A stretch of DNA of 64,000 bases from the NCBI RefSeq assembly GCF_002174455.2, contig NZ_CP147246.1, forward strand, positions 3,415,001 through 3,479,000, given 5' to 3'. Source of the stretch: Enterococcus sp. 9D6_DIV0238 (lineage in GTDB: Bacteria > Bacillota > Bacilli > Lactobacillales > Enterococcaceae). Below are positions 1 to 8,086 of this stretch, piece by piece (within the stretch, counting starts at the first letter, position 1; each line of letters starts with the position of its first letter). The notes beneath the pieces are model-generated. The model had not been told where the DNA came from and searched no databases. It saw only the letters and a list, made by a program, of their open reading frames with translations. The position numbers and the translations under genes were made by a program.

Positions 1-2
1 TC

Positions 3-1952
3 GATACATCCAAAGCTTTAGAGCATCCTGAGTGTGAAGCGGTACTGACTGCTAAAGATGTACCGGGAAATAATAAAATCGGTCACTTGGAATTTATATC
101 TGATTGGGATGTAATGATTCCAGAAGGAGAAATCACACGTTATGTGGGGGATGCAGTAGCGTTAGTCGTTTCTAAAGACAAAGAAGCATTAGAAGAAATC
201 AAAGAGCTTGTCGAAATTGAGTATGAAGAGTTGAAACCGGTGGTCACCTGTGAAGAAGCATTAGCTGAAGGAGCTCCATTGATCCATGAAAAAGGCAATG
301 TTCTATCTCATGAGCACCTTGTTCGTGGAAATGCAGATGAACAGCTAGCTGCTTCTGCTCATGTCGTCACCCAACATTATTCTGTACCGATCAATGAACA
401 TGCGTTTATGGAGCCGGAATGTGCGATTGCAATGCCGGAAGGTGAAGACGGAATTTTACTTTATAGTGCTGGGCAAAGTATTTATGATGAACAACGAGAA
501 GTTGCAAGAATGCTTGGAGTAGAAAAAGAAAAAGTCCATGTCCAAGCAAAATTAGTCGGCGGTGGCTTTGGCGGAAAAGAAGATATGAGTGTCCAGCATC
601 ATGCGTCACTTGCAGCTTGGTGTTTGCAGAAACCTGTGAAAGTCTTGCTTAGTCGCCAAGAAAGTTTGATGGTCCATCCGAAGCGTCACGGTATGGAGAT
701 GGACTTCACAACTGGCTGTGACGAAGAAGGAAATCTAACGGCAATGAAAGCTGTTATCTATTCAGATACTGGAGCCTATGCTTCGTTGGGGGGGCCAGTC
801 TTGCAAAGAGCGTGCACTCATGCGGCAGGTCCCTATAAATATCAACATATCGATGTTGAAGGTTTTGCCGTATACACGAATAATCCGCCAGCTGGAGCGT
901 TCCGCGGCTTTGGTGTTTGTCAGACGGCCTTTGCAATTGAGAGTAATTTAAATCTATTGGCAGAAAAAGTAGGGATTTCGCAATGGGATATACGCTATAA
1001 AAATGCCGTAGCACCAGGAGACTCGTTACCAAATGGACAGCTTGTGTCAAATAATGCTGCATTAAAAGAGACCTTGTTGGAAGTCAAAGAAGCATACGAA
1101 AATGCAGAAATTGCTGGTATTTCCTGCTTCTTTAAAAACAGCGGGATCGGTGTTGGCTTATCCGATGTTGGCCGTTGTATTGTTTCAGTAGAAGATGGTA
1201 AAGTTCATGTGAGAACGAGTGCAGCATGTATTGGTCAAGGCATGGCGACAGTTACCACGCAAGTGGCCTGTGAGACACTGAATCTACCACCGGAAATGAT
1301 CATAGCAGAAGCACCAGATACTCGTCGTACACCGGATTCCGGGACAACAACGGCTTCTCGTCAGTCTTTATTTACAGGTGAAGCGACAAGAAGAGCTGCC
1401 ATGCAGTTACGTTATGAGCTGGATATGGGACGTTCGTTATCAGATTTAGAAGGGCAAGAATTTTATGGTGAATATTCTGCTAAAACAGATCCATTAATCA
1501 ATGACAAGACGAATCCTGTTAGTCATGCTGGCTATGGCTATGCTTCTGAAGTGGCGATTTTAGATGAAAAAGGGAAAGTCGAGAAATTTGTTGCTGCTTA
1601 TGACATGGGCCAAGTTGTGAATCCTAAAGCTGCGGAAGGACAAATCGAAGGTGGGATCGTCATGGGCATGGGCTATGCGCTGACAGAAAAATTTGCGATG
1701 GAAGATGGGTACGTAAAAGCAAAATATGCCACATTAGGCTTGTTGAACGCGGCACAAGTACCGCCGATCGAAACGATCTTAGTTCAAGCTGATAATATTC
1801 ATGACGGTTTGGCCTACGGAATCAAAGGAGTTGGAGAATTGGCAACGATTCCGACGGCTCCTGCATTAGCGGGTGCTTATTATGCACTGGACGGTAAGCT
1901 GCGTCCGACATTACCAATGGAAGATACCTTCTATCAAAAAAAGAAAAAGTAA
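3..1952 (+). CDS. xdh: Selenium-dependent molybdenum hydroxylase (xanthine dehydrogenase type), 3'-terminal part
   Basis: The frame is open from the window edge and reads as protein before the first internal start-like codon (TTG at 87), so the 5' end lies outside. The visible ~650 residues are the Moco-binding subunit or domain of the xanthine dehydrogenase/aldehyde oxidase family: GGGFGGKED (Moco loop), GAFRGFG, and KGVGE near the C terminus carrying the general-base Glu. Family members hydroxylate purines or related heterocycles using a molybdopterin cytosine dinucleotide cofactor. The following genes (ygfJ, cysteine desulfurase, selD, yedF, yqeC, yqeB) place it in the selenium-dependent subgroup, where a labile Se replaces the Mo sulfido ligand. 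That assignment is by context; the substrate is not shown by sequence. Cytosolic. Confidence 0.88.
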   Translation, partial: DTSKALEHPECEAVLTAKDVPGNNKIGHLEFISDWDVMIPEGEITRYVGDAVALVVSKDKEALEEIKELVEIEYEELKPVVTCEEALAEGAPLIHEKGNVLSHEHLVRGNADEQLAASAHVVTQHYSVPINEHAFMEPECAIAMPEGEDGILLYSAGQSIYDEQREVARMLGVEKEKVHVQAKLVGGGFGGKEDMSVQHHASLAAWCLQKPVKVLLSRQESLMVHPKRHGMEMDFTTGCDEEGNLTAMKAVIYSDTGAYASLGGPVLQRACTHAAGPYKYQHIDVEGFAVYTNNPPAGAFRGFGVCQTAFAIESNLNLLAEKVGISQWDIRYKNAVAPGDSLPNGQLVSNNAALKETLLEVKEAYENAEIAGISCFFKNSGIGVGLSDVGRCIVSVEDGKVHVRTSAACIGQGMATVTTQVACETLNLPPEMIIAEAPDTRRTPDSGTTTASRQSLFTGEATRRAAMQLRYELDMGRSLSDLEGQEFYGEYSAKTDPLINDKTNPVSHAGYGYASEVAILDEKGKVEKFVAAYDMGQVVNPKAAEGQIEGGIVMGMGYALTEKFAMEDGYVKAKYATLGLLNAAQVPPIETILVQADNIHDGLAYGIKGVGELATIPTAPALAGAYYALDGKLRPTLPMEDTFYQKKKK

Positions 1953-1998
1953 AAAAAGTAATACTGTGATGTGCTGGGAAAATCGCTCATAACAGGCG

Positions 1999-2043
1999 AA
2001 AAAACGCATCTATTTGAAAGAGTTGGATGCGTTTTTTCTTTTT
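1999..2043 (+). terminator. Intrinsic terminator after the Mo hydroxylase gene
   Basis: Twelve-base arms AAAAAACGCATC and GATGCGTTTTTT flank a 15-nt loop and are followed by T-rich sequence. It separates the hydroxylase from the maturation genes, so those may be expressed partly by read-through or from an unidentified promoter. Confidence 0.85.
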
Positions 2044-2072
2044 TGTAAAACAGACGTAAAGGAGAAAAAGTG

Positions 2073-2669
2073 ATGCTAAAGATCAGTGCGATCATTATGG
2101 CCTCTGGTTTTTCAAAAAGAATGGGCACCAATAAACTATTCCTTGAATATCAGGGGAAAACTTTTTTGGAACACGTTCTTTTGTTATCGAAGAAGCTTGG
2201 CTTTTTTGAACAAATTTTAGTCATTTCACCTGAAAATCTAGCAGGAATATCTTTACCTGAAGGCGTCAAAGTTGTACTGAACCACGATGCTGACCAAGGT
2301 CAAAGCACCAGCGTACGTTTAGGGACACAATTTGCTTCTGGAGCTGGTTACCTTTATCTGACCGTAGATCAGCCTTTGTTGGATGAAAGCTTATTTGCAC
2401 CGCTTTTAGCAGCATATACCACAGAAAATATTGTTTTTCCAGTTACATTAGAAGGAAAACCAAGTAGTCCAATCTTTTTCGGGAAGCGATTTCGGACAGA
2501 TTTATTACAGGTTTCAGGCAGTACTGGCGGTCGTGAGGTCCGAAATAAATATCCTGATGCGTGGCATCAGGTGCCAGTCGACGAACCTTACCGGTTAGCG
2601 GACATTGATACATATAGCGATTATCAAAAGCTGATCGCCAATAAAGTAGAGGAAAGGACACGATCATGA
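2073..2669 (+). CDS. ygfJ: Molybdenum cofactor nucleotidyltransferase, YgfJ/MocA family
   Basis: 198-residue MobA-like NTP transferase. The N-terminal motif AIIMASGFSKRMGTNKL is the nucleotide-binding loop of this family, and TVDQPLL is the acidic metal-binding region. Relatives add CMP to molybdopterin to form MCD for XDH-type enzymes; the YgfJ subgroup accompanies selenium-dependent hydroxylases. The ATG at 2073 is preferred over the GTG at 2070 because GGAG ends 8 nt upstream. Its stop overlaps the start of the cysteine desulfurase (ATGA), indicating translational coupling. Confidence 0.85.
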   Translation: MLKISAIIMASGFSKRMGTNKLFLEYQGKTFLEHVLLLSKKLGFFEQILVISPENLAGISLPEGVKVVLNHDADQGQSTSVRLGTQFASGAGYLYLTVDQPLLDESLFAPLLAAYTTENIVFPVTLEGKPSSPIFFGKRFRTDLLQVSGSTGGREVRNKYPDAWHQVPVDEPYRLADIDTYSDYQKLIANKVEERTRS

Positions 2670-3817
2670 AACTACCTGTCTATCTAAATTATGCGGCAAC
2701 CTCTAACCAGAAATTTGACACAACGATCGATGAGCTTTGTGCATATTTAAAAGAAAATAATAGTACAAATACAAACCGCAGCGTCAATGCTTTAGGCGAT
2801 CTTGGTGCACTTTTTGATGCGCGCCAAGTACTTGCTGATTTTTTTCATGCCCCAGATCCAGCGCATGTGATTTTTACATCTAATGCGACGATGGCGTTGA
2901 ATATGGTATTGCATGGCTTACTAAAACCAGGAGATCATGTATTGACAACAATGGTGGAGCATAATGCAGTAACCAGACCACTGCATCTTCTTGAGACGGA
3001 ACGAAATGTTGCTGTTACACATTTAGTATGTGCGAAAGATGGTAGCTTTGACCCTGAGCAGATCGAAACGGCTATTCGAGGAGAAACGAAGGTGCTGGTG
3101 ATGACCCATGCCTCAAATGTTTTAGGAACGATACTTCCTATTAAAGAATGTTTTGATAAAGCCAAAAAGCATGGGATCATCACGGTTTTGGATAGTGCAC
3201 AGACGGCCGGCTTTTTACCGCTTGATATGAAAGAGCAGTCAATAGATATTTTAACGTTTACAGGACACAAAAGCCTGATGGGGCTGTCTGGAATCGGCGG
3301 TTTTGTTTTAGGAAAAGACATAGAAAAGAAAATTGATCCTTGGTTGACAGGGGGAACGGGTAGTGCTTCTCATTTATTGACACAGCCGGAATTTTTACCA
3401 GATAAATTTGAGCCGGGCACCTTGAATATGCTTGGGATCATTAGCTTGAAAAGTGCTGTCACAGAAATACAGCGGCTTGGTTTAGATCGAATTTTAATGC
3501 ATGAACGACTGTTGACGAAAAGATTTTTAGATGGTGTCAAAGGAATGCCGGTTGAAATCTTGGGATGCCAGGATGCAGAACGGTCAGTCCCTGTTGTTTC
3601 CCTCGTTAGTCCCCAAATAGATAGCGGTGAGCTTGCTCAACGATTAGCTGATGAGTTTCAAATCGTTACGAGATCAGGCTTGCACTGTGCACCATTGGCT
3701 CATGAAACAGCAGGGTCACTCAAGACAGGAGCTGTCCGCTTTAGCTTTGGCTGGGAGACAACGCTAGCAGAAGTCGATTATGCATTATCAGCATTAGAAA
3801 AAATTTTATCTCAATGA
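2666..3817 (+). CDS. Class V aminotransferase / cysteine desulfurase of the Se-Mo locus
   Basis: 383 residues with the NifS/Csd fold: PLP lysine in TGHKSLMG, substrate loop SNATMALN, and the active-site cysteine in SGLHCAPLAHE. This is the desulfurase type that sits beside selD in E. faecalis, where it is thought to mobilise sulfur or selenium for SelD and the Mo centre. It is a second desulfurase in the window, distinct from SufS at 51256, and contains the short cysteine loop typical of group II enzymes. The start overlaps ygfJ. Substrate preference (cysteine versus selenocysteine) is inferred from context only. Confidence 0.85.
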   Translation: MKLPVYLNYAATSNQKFDTTIDELCAYLKENNSTNTNRSVNALGDLGALFDARQVLADFFHAPDPAHVIFTSNATMALNMVLHGLLKPGDHVLTTMVEHNAVTRPLHLLETERNVAVTHLVCAKDGSFDPEQIETAIRGETKVLVMTHASNVLGTILPIKECFDKAKKHGIITVLDSAQTAGFLPLDMKEQSIDILTFTGHKSLMGLSGIGGFVLGKDIEKKIDPWLTGGTGSASHLLTQPEFLPDKFEPGTLNMLGIISLKSAVTEIQRLGLDRILMHERLLTKRFLDGVKGMPVEILGCQDAERSVPVVSLVSPQIDSGELAQRLADEFQIVTRSGLHCAPLAHETAGSLKTGAVRFSFGWETTLAEVDYALSALEKILSQ

Positions 3818-3837
3818 TAGAAAGTAAGGAGAGACCG

Positions 3838-4860
3838 ATGGAATTTTTATCACAATGTACATCAGGAGGCTGCGGCGCTAAAATCGGACCAAACGAATTA
3901 GCCAGCTTTTTGAATCATTTACCAACATTTACGGACAAACGCATATTAGTGGACTTTGACTCATCTGATGACGCGGCAGTTTATCAAATTTCGGAAGACA
4001 CGGCACTGATTTCTACAGTTGATTTTTTCTCTCCAATGGTCGATGATCCTAAAACCTTTGGTCGGATCGCCGCAGCAAATGCTATGAGTGATGTGTATGC
4101 GATGGGCGGTGAGGTGCTGTTTGCTCTGAATTTGGTTTGCTTTCCTGAAAAGATGGACAAGCAGATGCTTTCAGACATTCTATATGGTGGAGCCGAAAAA
4201 CTGAAGGAAGCACAAGCATCTTTGGCAGGAGGCCATTCGATTTATGATCATGAACCGAAGTATGGTTTGGCTGTAATGGGAAGGATCGATCCACAAAAAA
4301 TCATCCGCAACAACACAGCAGAACCTGGAGATATCTTGATTTTGACCAAAGCATTGGGTGTAGGCTTGATACAAGCAGCTGTAAGAGGACAGGTTGCTTC
4401 AAAGAAAGCAGAGCAAGCGGCTATTGACTCGATGGAGCGGCTGAATAAATATGCTGCAGAAAAAATGCAGGATTTTGCAGTCCACGCTTGTACGGATGTG
4501 ACTGGTTTTGGTTTGTTAGTTCATGCTACAGAGATGGCAGACAAACATGTAACACTCGTCATAGACACAGAGCAACTGCCGTTATTGCCGGAAGCGTATC
4601 ATTATGCAGAAGAATTTTTAGCGACAGCTGCTGGACAAAGAAATCGCCAGTTTATGGCTGGTAAAATTGATCTATCCGCTGTTACGCCAGCTTTTCAAGA
4701 GATATTATTTGATCCGCAAACATCCGGAGGACTTTTGTTGAGCGTAGCACCAGAACAAGCAGAGGCTTGTTTGACTGCTATCAAAAAAGAAGACCCAGTT
4801 GCTGCCATTATTGGGGAAGTCTGTGAAAGAGTCACAGAGCAGCCGTTGCTTATTTTATAA
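3838..4860 (+). CDS. selD: Selenide, water dikinase SelD
   Basis: 340 residues. SelD makes selenophosphate from selenide and ATP. The N-terminal catalytic motif SGGCGAKIGP has cysteine, not selenocysteine, at the active position, followed by the AIR-synthase-like ATP-binding fold (VDFFSPMVDDP, AAANAMSDVYAMGG, DVTGFGLLVHATEM, FDPQTSGGLLLSV). The ATG at 3838 is chosen because AGGAGA stands 7 nt upstream; an upstream ATG at 3814 overlaps the previous stop but lacks its own Shine-Dalgarno. No selA, selB or Sec tRNA is visible, matching the orphan SelD arrangement used for selenium-containing Mo hydroxylases. Confidence 0.95.
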   Translation: MEFLSQCTSGGCGAKIGPNELASFLNHLPTFTDKRILVDFDSSDDAAVYQISEDTALISTVDFFSPMVDDPKTFGRIAAANAMSDVYAMGGEVLFALNLVCFPEKMDKQMLSDILYGGAEKLKEAQASLAGGHSIYDHEPKYGLAVMGRIDPQKIIRNNTAEPGDILILTKALGVGLIQAAVRGQVASKKAEQAAIDSMERLNKYAAEKMQDFAVHACTDVTGFGLLVHATEMADKHVTLVIDTEQLPLLPEAYHYAEEFLATAAGQRNRQFMAGKIDLSAVTPAFQEILFDPQTSGGLLLSVAPEQAEACLTAIKKEDPVAAIIGEVCERVTEQPLLIL

Positions 4861-4876
4861 GAAAGAAGGATACAAA

Positions 4877-5467
4877 ATGAATAAAATCAATGCTTTAGGA
4901 AAACCCTGCCCGATTCCAGTCATTGAAGCCAAAAAGGCCATTCGGGAAATTCAAGCAGAAGGTGGATCGATCGAAATACTGGTCGATAACGAGGTCGCAG
5001 TTAAAAACATAGAAAAAATGGTCCACGGTCTAAAATTGAAGGCTAAGATCAAACAGGTGAACGAAGCAGAATGGACTGTTCAAATTGCTGTACCTAAAAA
5101 ACAAATACAAGCAGATTCAGAGCAGCCGGACCAGGAGCTTGTGATTGCTTTTGGAAGAAAAACGATGGGTGAAGGAGATCCTGATCTTGGCGAAATTTTA
5201 CTTAAAAATTTTATCTACTCACTGACAGAACTAGAGACACCACCAGAACATCTACTGTTTTTCAATAGTGGAGCATATCTGACAAATAAAGGGTCAAATG
5301 CTTTGAAGGATCTGCATAGACTGGAAGAGAAAGGAACGCAGATCAGCACGTGTGGTGCTTGTCTGGACTTTTATCAAATCAAAGAAAGCTTAGCGATCGG
5401 TGAAATCACTAATATGTATGGAATCACAGAAGTGATGGCTCAAGCAAAAAAAGTGATCAACTTTTAG
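4877..5467 (+). CDS. yedF: Selenium metabolism protein YedF
   Basis: 196 residues. The N-terminal ~75 residues are a TusA/SirA domain with the GKPCPIPVIEAKKA signature, whose cysteine carries persulfide (or selenium) in homologues. The C-terminal half is DsrE/DsrF-like with the cysteine pair STCGACLDFY. YedF co-occurs with selD and is thought to carry or deliver selenium; its exact chemistry is not established. The ATG at 4877 follows AAGAAGGA with proper spacing; reading further upstream would run into the selD 3' end without a ribosome site. Confidence 0.88.
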   Translation: MNKINALGKPCPIPVIEAKKAIREIQAEGGSIEILVDNEVAVKNIEKMVHGLKLKAKIKQVNEAEWTVQIAVPKKQIQADSEQPDQELVIAFGRKTMGEGDPDLGEILLKNFIYSLTELETPPEHLLFFNSGAYLTNKGSNALKDLHRLEEKGTQISTCGACLDFYQIKESLAIGEITNMYGITEVMAQAKKVINF

Positions 5468-5483
5468 TAAAAGAGGTGTAAAG

Positions 5484-5741
5484 ATGGAATACCTTTTGAC
5501 TTTTCAAAATACGCATTATGCTGTCCATAGTGAAAAAATTTTGGACGCACATAAGATCCCAGTTTCTGTTATGGCGTTGCCGACAAGTCTGGGTGATTTT
5601 TGCGGGATCTGCTTACGACTGGACGCTTCTTATGTTGAAAAAGGACGGCAGTGTTTATCACAGGCTGACTTACCGATTGAAAAAATTTTTATCATTGAAG
5701 AACAAAATAACGAAAGGAGCTATAGGGAATGGAACGATTGA
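5484..5741 (+). CDS. DUF3343 small protein of the Se-Mo locus
   Basis: 85 residues without signal peptide or membrane segment. It has a GDFCGICLRLD motif with two cysteines, a plausible persulfide or selenide carrier site. Proteins of this family are typically found beside yedF or selD. It follows yedF by 16 nt, with an AGAGGTG-type ribosome site, and its end overlaps the yqeC start by 13 nt. A role as selenium or sulfur relay is inference; no reaction is known to me. Confidence 0.75.
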   Translation: MEYLLTFQNTHYAVHSEKILDAHKIPVSVMALPTSLGDFCGICLRLDASYVEKGRQCLSQADLPIEKIFIIEEQNNERSYREWND

Positions 5742-6457
5742 GCGATTGCTTTGCATTTCAGGGGAAACAAGTGATCTCACTGATTGGAAGCGGCGGTAAA
5801 ACAAGCTTGATGTGGTATTTAGCGGACTGCTATCGTCACGAAAAAGTGTTAGTCAGTACGACGACGAAAATTGGCTATCCGCTTCATCAGCTGTACGACT
5901 TTTTCTATTGTCAAGATTTCTCTAAAGTAGGAACTGATGGTAGAGGGATCACATTAGCTGGAACACATATGCTGGGTGCACATAAATTAAGTGCGCCGCC
6001 TAGTATAGTTCAGCAAAGCTTTCCGTCCTTCGATAAAATTTTTCTAGAAGCAGACGGCTCAAAACAATTGCCTTTGAAAGGCTGGGAAACTTTTGAGCCG
6101 GTGGTCATTCCTGAGACCACTGTGACGATCGGGCTGATTCCGATTTCTGTTTTAAATCAAAAAATCGATGAGACAACTGTCCATCGCTTGCCCTTATTTT
6201 TGAGAGCTACTGGAACTAAAACAGGAGAGGTGATTTGCGAGGAGACATTAGCTGAGGTTATTTCCAGTCCCAAAGGTCTCTGGGCAAAGAGTCGCGGTCA
6301 TCGTATTTTATGTATCAATCAGGTAGAAACCTCAGAACAATTAAATCAGGCGAAAAAAGTTTTATCCTTGCTGCCGTGCATGTTGATGAAGCGGCTGACT
6401 AAAATTATTGCCTGTAATGTTCAATCTGGAAAAGGAGTCGTACTATGGGAAAAGTGA
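5729..6457 (+). CDS. yqeC: Selenium-dependent hydroxylase accessory protein YqeC
   Basis: 242 residues with an N-terminal P-loop-like segment VISLIGSGGKTSLMWYLA and LVSTTTKIGYP, followed by FLEADGSKQLPLKGW. It matches the YqeC family of putative nucleotide-binding maturation factors found with selD, yqeB and Mo hydroxylases. The start is set by AAAGGAG ten bases upstream, inside the end of the DUF3343 gene. It overlaps yqeB by 13 nt, so these genes are translationally coupled. Molecular role unknown, probably insertion or activation of the Se-Mo centre. Confidence 0.85.
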   Translation: MERLSDCFAFQGKQVISLIGSGGKTSLMWYLADCYRHEKVLVSTTTKIGYPLHQLYDFFYCQDFSKVGTDGRGITLAGTHMLGAHKLSAPPSIVQQSFPSFDKIFLEADGSKQLPLKGWETFEPVVIPETTVTIGLIPISVLNQKIDETTVHRLPLFLRATGTKTGEVICEETLAEVISSPKGLWAKSRGHRILCINQVETSEQLNQAKKVLSLLPCMLMKRLTKIIACNVQSGKGVVLWEK

Positions 6458-7275
6458 CAGACACATTTGCTGAAACCCTTGTTGCTGTGCGTGGCGGTGG
6501 CGATCTTGCTACTGGCGTCATTCAAAAATTGTACCATGCAGGATTCAAGGTCATTATCTTGGAAACGGAAAAACCCTTGGCAATTAGACGAACTGTAGCT
6601 TTGTGTAATGCGGTTTTTCAAAAAGAACAGCAAGTTGAAGATATGAAAGCCGTGCTAGTCGAATCAAAAAATGAATGCCATGAGTGTTGGAAAAATGGTT
6701 ATTTACCTTTATTAGTGGATACAAAAGCGGAATCTTTGAACGAGTTAAAACCGTTGATTTTAGTTGATGCTATTTTAGCGAAACGAAATATCGGAACGAA
6801 TCGATCGATGGCGCCGATCACGATTGCATTAGGTCCTGGTTTTTCTGCATCAGAGGATGTTGATGTAGTTGTAGAGACGATGAGAGGTCATTATTTAGGA
6901 AGACTTTATTTTGAAGGAAGTGCATTAGCAAATACGGGCATTCCAGGTGAAATTGGCGGAAAAAGTGCTGAGCGAGTGATTCATTCCCCAGACTCTGGTC
7001 AAGTAAAGCATATAAAAAAAATTGGAGACAGCGTTCAAAAGGATGAACTTTTATTTTATGTTGGGAATCAACCAGTATTTTCACCATTAAAAGGTGTTTT
7101 AAGAGGCTTGATTTCTGATCAAGTAATTTGTCAAAAAGGTCTAAAATGTGCAGATGTCGACCCGAGAGCGGCAGAAGAGGTCGATTGCTATACTATTTCA
7201 GATAAAGCACGAGCATTAGGCGGCGCTGTTTTAGATGCAGTTCTGTTGATAGGACGTCAAAAGGAGTTGCTATAG
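6445..7275 (+). CDS. yqeB: Selenium-dependent Mo hydroxylase maturation protein YqeB
   Basis: 276 residues beginning with an NAD-binding-like motif VAVRGGGDLATGVIQKLYHAGFKV. A middle section (SMAPITIALGPGFSASEDVDVVVET) and a C-terminal biotinyl/lipoyl-like barrel (SPDSGQVKHIKKIGDSVQKDELLFYV) follow. It is the EF2563-type XdhC-related YqeB family that accompanies Se-dependent hydroxylases. It is the last gene of the cluster. XdhC relatives bind Moco and help its sulfuration; by analogy YqeB may handle selenation, which is inference. Confidence 0.87.
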   Translation: MGKVTDTFAETLVAVRGGGDLATGVIQKLYHAGFKVIILETEKPLAIRRTVALCNAVFQKEQQVEDMKAVLVESKNECHECWKNGYLPLLVDTKAESLNELKPLILVDAILAKRNIGTNRSMAPITIALGPGFSASEDVDVVVETMRGHYLGRLYFEGSALANTGIPGEIGGKSAERVIHSPDSGQVKHIKKIGDSVQKDELLFYVGNQPVFSPLKGVLRGLISDQVICQKGLKCADVDPRAAEEVDCYTISDKARALGGAVLDAVLLIGRQKELL

Positions 7276-7581
7276 AGACGCTCTTTTTGACATCACTTTT
7301 AAGAATTGATCTTGCTATCTAAAAATTATTTTTTTTACCTAAAAATTATTGTTTTAAACGTTGAGTTTATGGTATAGTATAAGTGAAGTTTTTGATTCTT
7401 TCCGTCTTCAAAAAGAGAAAGCGTTTTATTTGGATTTTTAATTATGTGAAAAAGGTAATTTGATTGAAAGCTAGTAGAATAATTCATATTTTTGATAATA
7501 AGTATGAGAGAAATGAAAGGGGTTTCGTTCAGCTTTTATACTTTAAAATATTTTGTAAAAAAGATGAGAGGATGAGCAAAT
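7276..7581. promoter_or_regulatory. Intergenic region with probable flavodoxin promoter and direct repeats
   Basis: A plausible promoter is TTGTTT (7349-7354), 18 nt, TATAGT (7373-7378), leaving a ~200-nt leader before the flavodoxin start. Two copies of CTAAAAATTATT at 7319-7330 and 7339-7350 lie exactly 20 bp apart, the second touching the -35. They could be an operator on one face of the helix. No clear terminator follows yqeB. The remaining leader has no gene I can support. Confidence 0.5.
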
Positions 7582-8025
7582 ATGGCACTAGTAAAAATCG
7601 TTTATGCAAGTATGACAGGAAACACTGAGGAGATTTCAGAAATTTTGGAAAGTACTGTTCAGGACGCAGGCTTTGAGGTTGAAAGAGAAGAGTGCTCAGA
7701 GGTAGATGTAGACTTCTTTGATGACGCAGATGCATGTGTCATCGCGACTTATACTTATGGAGATGGAGAATTACCATTTGAGTTTGAAGATTTCTTTGAT
7801 GAACTGGAAGATAAAGACTTATCAGGAAAGATCTTTGGTGTCGTTGGTTCGGGAGATCGGGAATATGGGGACTTGTTCTGTAAATCCGCTCATGATTTCG
7901 TTGAAGCGTTGGAAAAAGCAGGCGCAAAAAAAGTAGCAGAAACAGTCGAAATCGAAAATAACGCTGAAGATGAAGATGTCGAAGCATTGAAGAAGTTTGT
8001 CACTGAATTGACAGCAGGTTTATAA
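7582..8025 (+). CDS. Flavodoxin
   Basis: 147 residues, very acidic, with the FMN phosphate-binding loop ASMTGNTEEIS near the N terminus and YGDGELPFEFEDF and GSGDREYGD for isoalloxazine contacts. Flavodoxins are soluble one-electron carriers. Location upstream of NfnA/NfnB-like and PFOR genes makes it the likely partner: PFOR reduces it and the Nfn-like pair reoxidises it. Ribosome site GAGAGGATGAG precedes the ATG. Standard short-chain flavodoxin length. Confidence 0.93.
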   Translation: MALVKIVYASMTGNTEEISEILESTVQDAGFEVEREECSEVDVDFFDDADACVIATYTYGDGELPFEFEDFFDELEDKDLSGKIFGVVGSGDREYGDLFCKSAHDFVEALEKAGAKKVAETVEIENNAEDEDVEALKKFVTELTAGL

Positions 8026-8054
8026 AGCTTGTAAATCATATGAAAGAAGGAAAA

Positions 8055-8075
8055 ATGAATGAATTCATTCATTAA
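8055..8075 (+). other. Putative six-codon leader ORF within a perfect palindrome
   Basis: ATG-AAT-GAA-TTC-ATT-CAT-TAA encodes MNEFIH and is preceded by GAAAGAAGGA, a better ribosome site than the one before the next gene. The sequence 8054-8073 is a 20-bp perfect palindrome (AATGAATGAA and its complement). It could be a leader peptide coupled to the downstream gene, or a protein-binding site; either reading is inference. Confidence 0.35.
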
Positions 8076-8086
8076 CGGTAAAGCAT

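Noticed and set aside
3838..4860. Possible selenocysteine in SelD
   Set aside because: The catalytic position is an ordinary Cys codon in SGGCGAK and no in-frame TGA is present.
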